DNA from: Escallonia rubra
Taxonomy: Eukaryota; Streptophyta; Magnoliopsida; Escalloniales; Escalloniaceae
Direction of reading: 5' to 3'
Length of the DNA: 64,000 bases
NCBI GenBank assembly: GCA_033065855.1
Contig: JAVXUO010001034.1
Coordinates: forward strand, 1,240,001-1,304,000
Shown: piece by piece, positions 58,862 to 64,000 of the stretch
How the letters are laid out: each line of letters begins with the position of its first letter
How positions within the stretch are numbered: position 1 is the first letter of the stretch
Program-made: the position numbers and the translations under genes
The notes under the pieces: model-generated
Told to the model about the DNA's origin: nothing
Seen by the model: only the letters and a program-made list of their open reading frames with translations
The model's database searches: none

Positions 58862-59033
58862 TTTAGTTTTAGGATATTCTTGAAACCCTAATTTGCAAAT
58901 TAGGATATTCTTGAAACCCTAATTTGCAAATTAGGATTTTCTTGAAACCCTAATTTGCAAATTAGGATTTTCTTGAAACGCTAATTTACAAATTAGGATT
59001 TTTTTGAAACCCTAATTTGCAAATTAGGGTTTT
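58862..59033 (+). repeat. AAACCCTAATTTGCAAATT repeat array in a MULE
   Basis: Five to six units of about 32 bp, each TTCTTGAAACCCTAATTTGC-like followed by AAATTAGG. It matches the array at 12439-12535 in the sister element. Confidence 0.85.
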
Positions 59034-59360
59034 ATGTTCTATGTTCTCTCTCCCTACCACCCCGTCGCCGCCACCCACCCCCTGTCCACCCCCATCGCCT
59101 CCCCCACCCTCCCTTTAACCTGTATGTTCTCTCTCCCTACCACCCCGTCGCCGCCACCCATCCCCCGTCCACCCCCATCGCCTCCCCCACCCTCCCTTTA
59201 ATTAGCCTATGATTCAACTAAGAATACTGACAGCCCAAGATTTCGAGAAACAAACAAGCCATCAATCTGCACCTCGATTTCGGGTCGAACCATTCACGCC
59301 GGCGTCAGAGTATCTGGGGGCGACGTCCAACAGATGTCGTTCAAAGCGAATCGGAGCTAA

Positions 59361-59480
59361 TTACACCATCAATCTACTGAGCGGACATAAATCCCAGGTG
59401 CCGCGGCTCGATTTCTTCACCTCCACCACCAGGAACGACGGCGTGACGGCGAAGATGTCCGCGGCCATGCCCAGTTTCTC
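59361..59480 (-). pseudogene. Captured CIPK C-terminal (regulatory domain) fragment
   Basis: The minus strand reads EKLGMAADIFAVTPSF, then LVVEVKKSSRGTWD, and stops at 59361. This matches the end of the regulatory domain of plant CBL-interacting protein kinases (KLxIAAEIF-VTPS-VVEVKKS-GDT pattern). Only about 40 residues are present, bounded by transposon-type sequence, so it is a fragment. Confidence 0.75.
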
Positions 59481-59527
59481 CGGAGATCGGGGTTGGCTTG
59501 TCGCAATGACCAGAGATCGGGGTTGGC

Positions 59528-59599
59528 TTGCCGCAGATGATCGGTAAAGGCATTAAGGCCAAAATCGGTGACCTTCAGATTGCCTTCTTCGTCAATATT
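59528..59599 (-). pseudogene. Captured CIPK kinase-domain fragment (DFG region)
   Basis: The minus strand reads DEEGNLKVTDFGLNAFTDHL, the magnesium-binding DFG motif and start of the activation loop of a CIPK; the CIPK6-like subgroup has nearly this sequence. It lies about 50 bp from the C-terminal fragment, so several hundred residues of the parent protein are absent between them. Both pieces are on the same strand and in the parental order. Confidence 0.85.
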
Positions 59600-59845
59600 A
59601 AGTGAGAGAGTGAGAGATGAAGATATGTATCATTACTGTGGAAGGATAATAGATAGAGGAAAAAAAATATAAAAGATGGAATTTCAACTTCATTTAGGGG
59701 CAATTTGGTCTTTTCGTAAAAAACGTTAGGTATTTTTGTATTCCGTCTGGTCAACGGATATAAGTGTAATTTGTCCAAACTATTGTCCTTGCCTGTAATT
59801 ATACCTTAACCTCAAGGACATATGTGTAATTTGCCCTAGATAGTT

Positions 59846-62800
59846 TGAAAGAAGTCAGAATAAGCATACTCTCCCAAATGCCAAACCATTTAATCATTTG
59901 AGAATTGTGCTTCAGATATGATCCTACGAAGACCTAACATGCCCGCACACCATAACATATCAATTTTGACCTAACAACACGTGCCTGAGCGTATTTACAA
60001 GCAAACACTTCTGTTCACCGCAATGAATCGGTGACTTGCGTGTTTACTATTCGAAATCTTATTCTTTTTTACGGTTAATTAGCAGTATTAAGGCATCCGT
60101 ACAAAATCAATCTTGTAAAATGGAAAAGAATAGCTTCGACTCGGATTAAACATCATTTCAACTTTGTCTAAACCTCCCTCCCGTATATAATGGCATCCTC
60201 TAGTTGACTGCTTAATGGACATAATCTTCCTCAATTGGAGGGTTGGCGTAGTTGATAGAAATGTTAGAGGCCGTAGGATCAATATTCTCCAATGATTGTT
60301 GCTTTTTGTGGAATCAACTTTGTTCCATGATGTTAATTATCAGTGGAATATAAACATAGGCAATGCACTACGTATTTTAGGTAACGTTATTTTTTTTACG
60401 TTTAGAAATTTTCTTACTTTGCTAGGTCTCCATGCCATTTGATCATGCACCAATTACTATAATTCGAAAATTCTCCAAGTAATTGCTAAGTTTATGTCAA
60501 AACATTACCTTTATAGAGGGAGTAACTTCTTCTGATACGATTAGACTACCTCAATGATAATTACCAAATATAATTGTAGTATCCTGTCCACATCCAATAG
60601 GGTTAGAGCCCATGTTCTTAATGATTTATACGACATAATGGAAGGTCTATATCTAGTCATATGTTACTATAGTGGAAAACACGTGGCATGTGCCGGTTTA
60701 TAGCGCATTTTTATCCACATGGAGGCTCAACTCAAGCTAGTTCATAAGCATATCAATTTTTTTTTAATTCTTTGTGAAGAAGCCCAAAATCTAGTTAAAA
60801 AAAGTACTTATTTGATCTTCTTGTTGTTGAATTGCCTATGCATAAAACTTGCATGAATAGAATTGATTATTAACACATCTGATAAGCAATAACTTTTCAA
60901 ACCCTTAGAAAAATTTAGTCTTACAGTGTCCACTCTAATGGGTAGTGTAACAAAGCAAAGCAAACTAATAACTTGACATCTCCTACTTGGTACGTAATTC
61001 GGAGCATCAGTACTATAGAAAGTGCATCTGGTGTCGTTGGCGCAACTAGTTACATCATGTTATCTGAGTTTTGCATTGTTAAGGAGGCAAGAGTCAACTA
61101 GCCTTGTTAAACAATAGCATGTGATGTTTCTGTGGATGAAATGAGAAGATCATAAAAGAATTCCCTTACGTTTTTGGAGAATCTATATATTCTCTCCCTT
61201 AATCACATCACATGTCAATTCGAAGTAGCTTTCTTCGAGCGCAATTTTTTATTTAAGTTTTGGAAAAAAATGGACTCTTACCTTGATCATAAGATAATAA
61301 TTATAATCATAGAATATTTTTACTTTTACGTTTTGATGTTCAAAATATGCAGCTGACAATTGTGAATTTGAAATAGCTTTCTTCATGCGCCTTTTTCATT
61401 TAAATTTTGAAATAATTATAACCCCAATAGAGTGATAATAAATAATCATAGAATATTTCTACTTACTCCTACCTACTGACGCTAAAAACATGCAGCTGAC
61501 AATTAAACAGTTAACAAGACCATTGATTATAAAACCATAAAAGATTATAGCTATTTTTCTGCAACTTGGCTGAGTACGGTGTTTTGTTTTCATGCCGTTG
61601 TTAGAATTTGCCAACCAAAGCACTTTTCCCACATTATATTCCAATGTACAAGCATGGTATAGGAAGGCTCCTGTTCTGTGGGTATAGAGACATTAGAGGC
61701 TAATCAAAACCCAATTGCCATTCTTTTATGGCTAAATGGTAATATAAATGTATTTGAGAGTACACCCTATAAGTGTACATAGACCCTTTGGTGCCCCTTC
61801 TTTTTGTTTGGAATATGATGGACGATAGATGACATAGAACTACCCAATATAATCTTTCATATTCGAAGATGCTTCTTGTCGCCATTGAATTAACCCGATT
61901 CTGCAAAGGCCATAGACATGACAGCCATGACTCGATCTGCCCAACACAAAGAGTACCAGTGGATCGGCTTCTCTCCCTCTTGTGTGATTAATTAAGCTTA
62001 ATCCGTGCTAGCTTCTTTGCTTAACTTTTGTTTTAGCTTGCGGGTCATTTTTGTCTTGGCTCATCTAGTTCAATGTATCACAGGGTGGAGCAGAAGGCAT
62101 GGTGGTGCAGTTCATGAGCACAGGCATATGTAAATCATATTATTCTCGACGCGAAGAAAGGAAGATCAACTTCCTAGGAAGTTTCATTAGTCCACCTTTC
62201 TTTCTTTACTTAGGAAGTGTGAGAGATCCATTGAACTGATACGCATGCACTCTGAAGTATTAAAAAAGGTTTAACAGAAAAACGCAATAGCAATAAAGCT
62301 ATGAATAGAGCTTCCGTCGTGTCTAATATTAAGTTCTGAATAATTTTCTTAGTAGCACACACATTAACAATGCAGTTGGTACAATCCGTATTGCGGTGAC
62401 ATCGATAGTCATGATTAAGGAGCCTACTTTTCTTGGGATTAGAGATCCGCGCACGTTGCAAGAGTGGCTATAGCGCAGGAATTTCTCGTACACACTGAGG
62501 AAGACAGTGGAGAAATGTGTAGTGGGAGAAGCAGATTCAAGATTCTGAACTGGTGTAAGCAGATGATGGGGTGGCTGCAAAGTGATCATTTGATGGAAAA
62601 GAAAAGAGAGAAATAGGAATGAGTTGAAAGCTGAGCACTTGGTTATATCAAACGAGTTTGGGGAAAGTAAGAAAGAATATACGAAGCCATCATTGTAATT
62701 GTGATGGAGCATCAAAGCAAAAGAAGAAAACCTTTTTACCCATCACTTTGTCTTGCGATTTCTCTAACATTTGTTAAAGCATTTCAGGCTTATCCAAAGG

Positions 62801-63207
62801 AGACCTCAACTTAATGATTCCCTCATTTGTTTAACTTCTGATTCTCACCTCTAACCCACCTTTTGTACCCAAAAGCAAAATCACAGCAGCCTCTGCCTTT
62901 TCACCTTTATTGATATGTAATTCATTCGATCTCTATCTCTTCTCATCACAAGGTAAAAGAAATAAAAAACAAATAAGCAATAATCTTATGATTGAGCTCA
63001 ATCTCTCACATTCCTCGCCAAAGCAAAACCAAACAAGAGAAGCACTAGTGTTAGAGCATCTTTTCTTTATGTCAGAGCAAAGAATTTTAGTACATAGTTG
63101 TACCCATACGTACTTCGCTCTGAAGTAAAGAAATTTGCCTTGACATCAAAACTGGCCAAAGAGAAGTAACAAAAACAAAACTCTTGATTTCTCAACCATC
63201 ACCTCTC
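59846..63207. other. Intergenic, downstream of the P450 gene
   Basis: AT-rich with no gene supported. Two weakly similar blocks (TAGCTTTCTTC...CGC, ATAATCATAGAATATTT, CAGCTGACAAT) at about 61226-61360 and 61374-61504 suggest a short diverged duplication. Sequence just left of 63208 should be the P450 3' UTR. Confidence 0.4.
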
Positions 63208-63630
63208 TCACGGACTCAAGGGCTTCAAACATATTTGAACTCCATACTTGGGTTTTATCGTGAGAACGATAACGGGTGCATGCCGGTAGTTATCTGAGAT
63301 TATAAAGCTAAACCGTGAGATTAACATGGCTAAGATGATTTTGGCTTCCATCATGGCAAAAGCTTGGCCAACACAATTCCGCGGACCGGCAGCAAAAGGG
63401 ATGAAATGCCGGCCGGGGGCGGACGATTTGGAGGCAAACCGGTCCGGGTTGAACTCGTTAACATCTTTGCCCCATATTTCTTCATTGTGATGTATGGCAA
63501 GGACTGGGATCCATATCGATAATCCCTTTGGAATGTGGAGGTCACCAAGTTTGTAATCCTCGAATGCCATCCGAGGGAGCACAGAAGCTGGCGGGTAAAG
63601 CCTAAGTGATTCATTGATGACCATGTTTAA
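63208..63630 (-). CDS. CYP735A: Cytochrome P450, CYP735A-type cytokinin trans-hydroxylase, last exon (partial)
   Basis: CYP735A enzymes hydroxylate the isopentenyl side chain of iP nucleotides to make trans-zeatin type cytokinins; they are membrane-bound haem monooxygenases. This final exon encodes the last 140 residues, starting LNMVINESLRLYPPAS at a TATCTGCAG acceptor (63631 and upward) and ending LKPLSP and TGA. Visible motifs are the K-helix E-x2-R (ESLR), FNPDRF (PERF-type) and the haem-binding FAAGPRNCVGQAFA with its Cys. FEDYKLGDLHIPKGLSIWIP, AIHHNEEIWG and VLTIKPKYGVQICLKPL agree with CYP735A rather than CYP734A or CYP72A. All catalytic residues expected in this part are present. Earlier exons and the promoter are beyond the right edge of the window. 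Confidence 0.92.
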   Translation of the reverse strand, partial: LNMVINESLRLYPPASVLPRMAFEDYKLGDLHIPKGLSIWIPVLAIHHNEEIWGKDVNEFNPDRFASKSSAPGRHFIPFAAGPRNCVGQAFAMMEAKIILAMLISRFSFIISDNYRHAPVIVLTIKPKYGVQICLKPLSP

Positions 63631-64000
63631 CTGCAGATACAAAATGGAACAATATTTGCGTTACTTGCGAAGAAATGAAAATAATACAACGTGTATGCAA
63701 CTGCCGCCCATTCTTAAAGAAAAAAGTCGAATTGAAGTTCATACCCTATATTTTTTTCATATATTTATCGTCAAGAAGTGAATTGTTAAAAAAAATTTAG
63801 ACTTATAGAAAAAGTCTTAAGTTCATATCCTATATTTTTTCATATATCTATCATTGAAAAGTGAATTATTGAGAAGACATTAGACTTATGTAGTAACCGA
63901 ATGAGACGCGGAGAAACATATGAAGTTGAATATTAGCGCTTCGATTAAAATCCAGTGACATAGGTACGTGCAATTTATGAACTACTCCCAACGAAATTTA
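63631..64000 (-). other. Intron of the P450 gene
   Basis: AT-rich sequence upstream of the last exon on the minus strand. A block of about 92 bp is duplicated in tandem: GAAGTTCATACCCTATATTT near 63735 and TAAGTTCATATCCTATATTT near 63829, each followed by CATATAT(T/C)TATC, GAAGTGAATT or AAAGTGAATT, and AGACTTAT. No coding sequence of the upstream exon is visible before the edge. Confidence 0.7.

Larger units (their letters stand above)
58609..59836. mobile_element. Mutator-like element (Pack-MULE) carrying CIPK kinase fragments
   Basis: 1228 bp with exact 9-bp target duplications TAGATAGTT (58600-58608, 59837-59845). Ends are GGGCAAATTACACTTATA and, inward from the right, GGGCAAATTACACATATG. 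The interior has an AAACCCTAATTTGCAAATT repeat cluster (58862-59033), a tandem duplication of about 76 bp (59041-59200) and two pieces of a CBL-interacting protein kinase on the minus strand. It is non-autonomous. Its left end corresponds to the right end of 11784-12762, so the two are the same family in opposite orientation. Confidence 0.88.

Noticed and set aside
1-64000. CRISPR arrays, tRNA or rRNA genes, operons
   Set aside because: No evenly spaced identical repeats with unique spacers and no cloverleaf-like gene were seen; the direct repeats present are tandem duplications or transposon parts in a plant nuclear context.

Overview
The window is nuclear DNA of a flowering plant, almost certainly a eudicot. 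Protein genes have GT-AG introns. A nuclear RuBisCO small-subunit gene, a LOB-domain transcription factor and a cytochrome P450 of the cytokinin trans-hydroxylase type are all land-plant genes. The AT-rich spacers are crowded with plant-type transposons. The species cannot be named from the sequence alone.

Four host genes can be supported. (1) RBCS on the minus strand (1097-2152, three exons), with a TATA box and an I-box/G-box/I-box light-response array upstream. (2) A class II LBD gene resembling LBD41 on the plus strand (24440-25383, two exons), ending in an EAR-type repression motif. (3) A multi-KH RNA-binding protein gene on the plus strand (34374-44913, seven coding exons, 682 residues, long introns, probable 5' UTR intron), with four good KH domains, a degenerate fifth and a Q/N/Y-rich tail. 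(4) The last exon of a CYP735A-type P450 on the minus strand (63208-63630); the rest of that gene lies beyond the right edge. The four genes have no evident joint function; this is ordinary plant gene spacing with no operon-like linkage.

Most of the remainder is transposon-derived. Three Mutator-like elements with about 9-10-bp target duplications lie at 11784-12762, 57009-57981 and 58609-59836. Two of them are the same family and carry different captured host gene pieces: phospholipase D and a CBL-interacting protein kinase. Four PIF/Harbinger (Tourist-like) elements (13692, 16393, 20256, 58018) all have GGT/GGC-rich cores, one of them about 1 kb long. Three hAT-type elements have exact 8-bp target duplications (22408, 28751, 41990); the last sits in a KH-gene intron. 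Two Stowaway-like MITEs are part of a tandem segmental duplication of about 2.2 kb (12848-15883 and 15903-18404), whose copies later received different PIF insertions and so serve as each other's empty sites. LINE RNase H remnants occur at 7560, 8530 and 21770. A full-length, apparently whole and young Ty1/Copia retrotransposon (46548-51434) has near-identical 386-bp LTRs and a TCTTA target duplication.

I found no CRISPR array, tRNA or rRNA gene and no convincing new biological system. The most noteworthy items are the gene-capturing Mutator-like family, the GGT-core PIF family and the dated duplication/insertion history at 12.8-18.4 kb.
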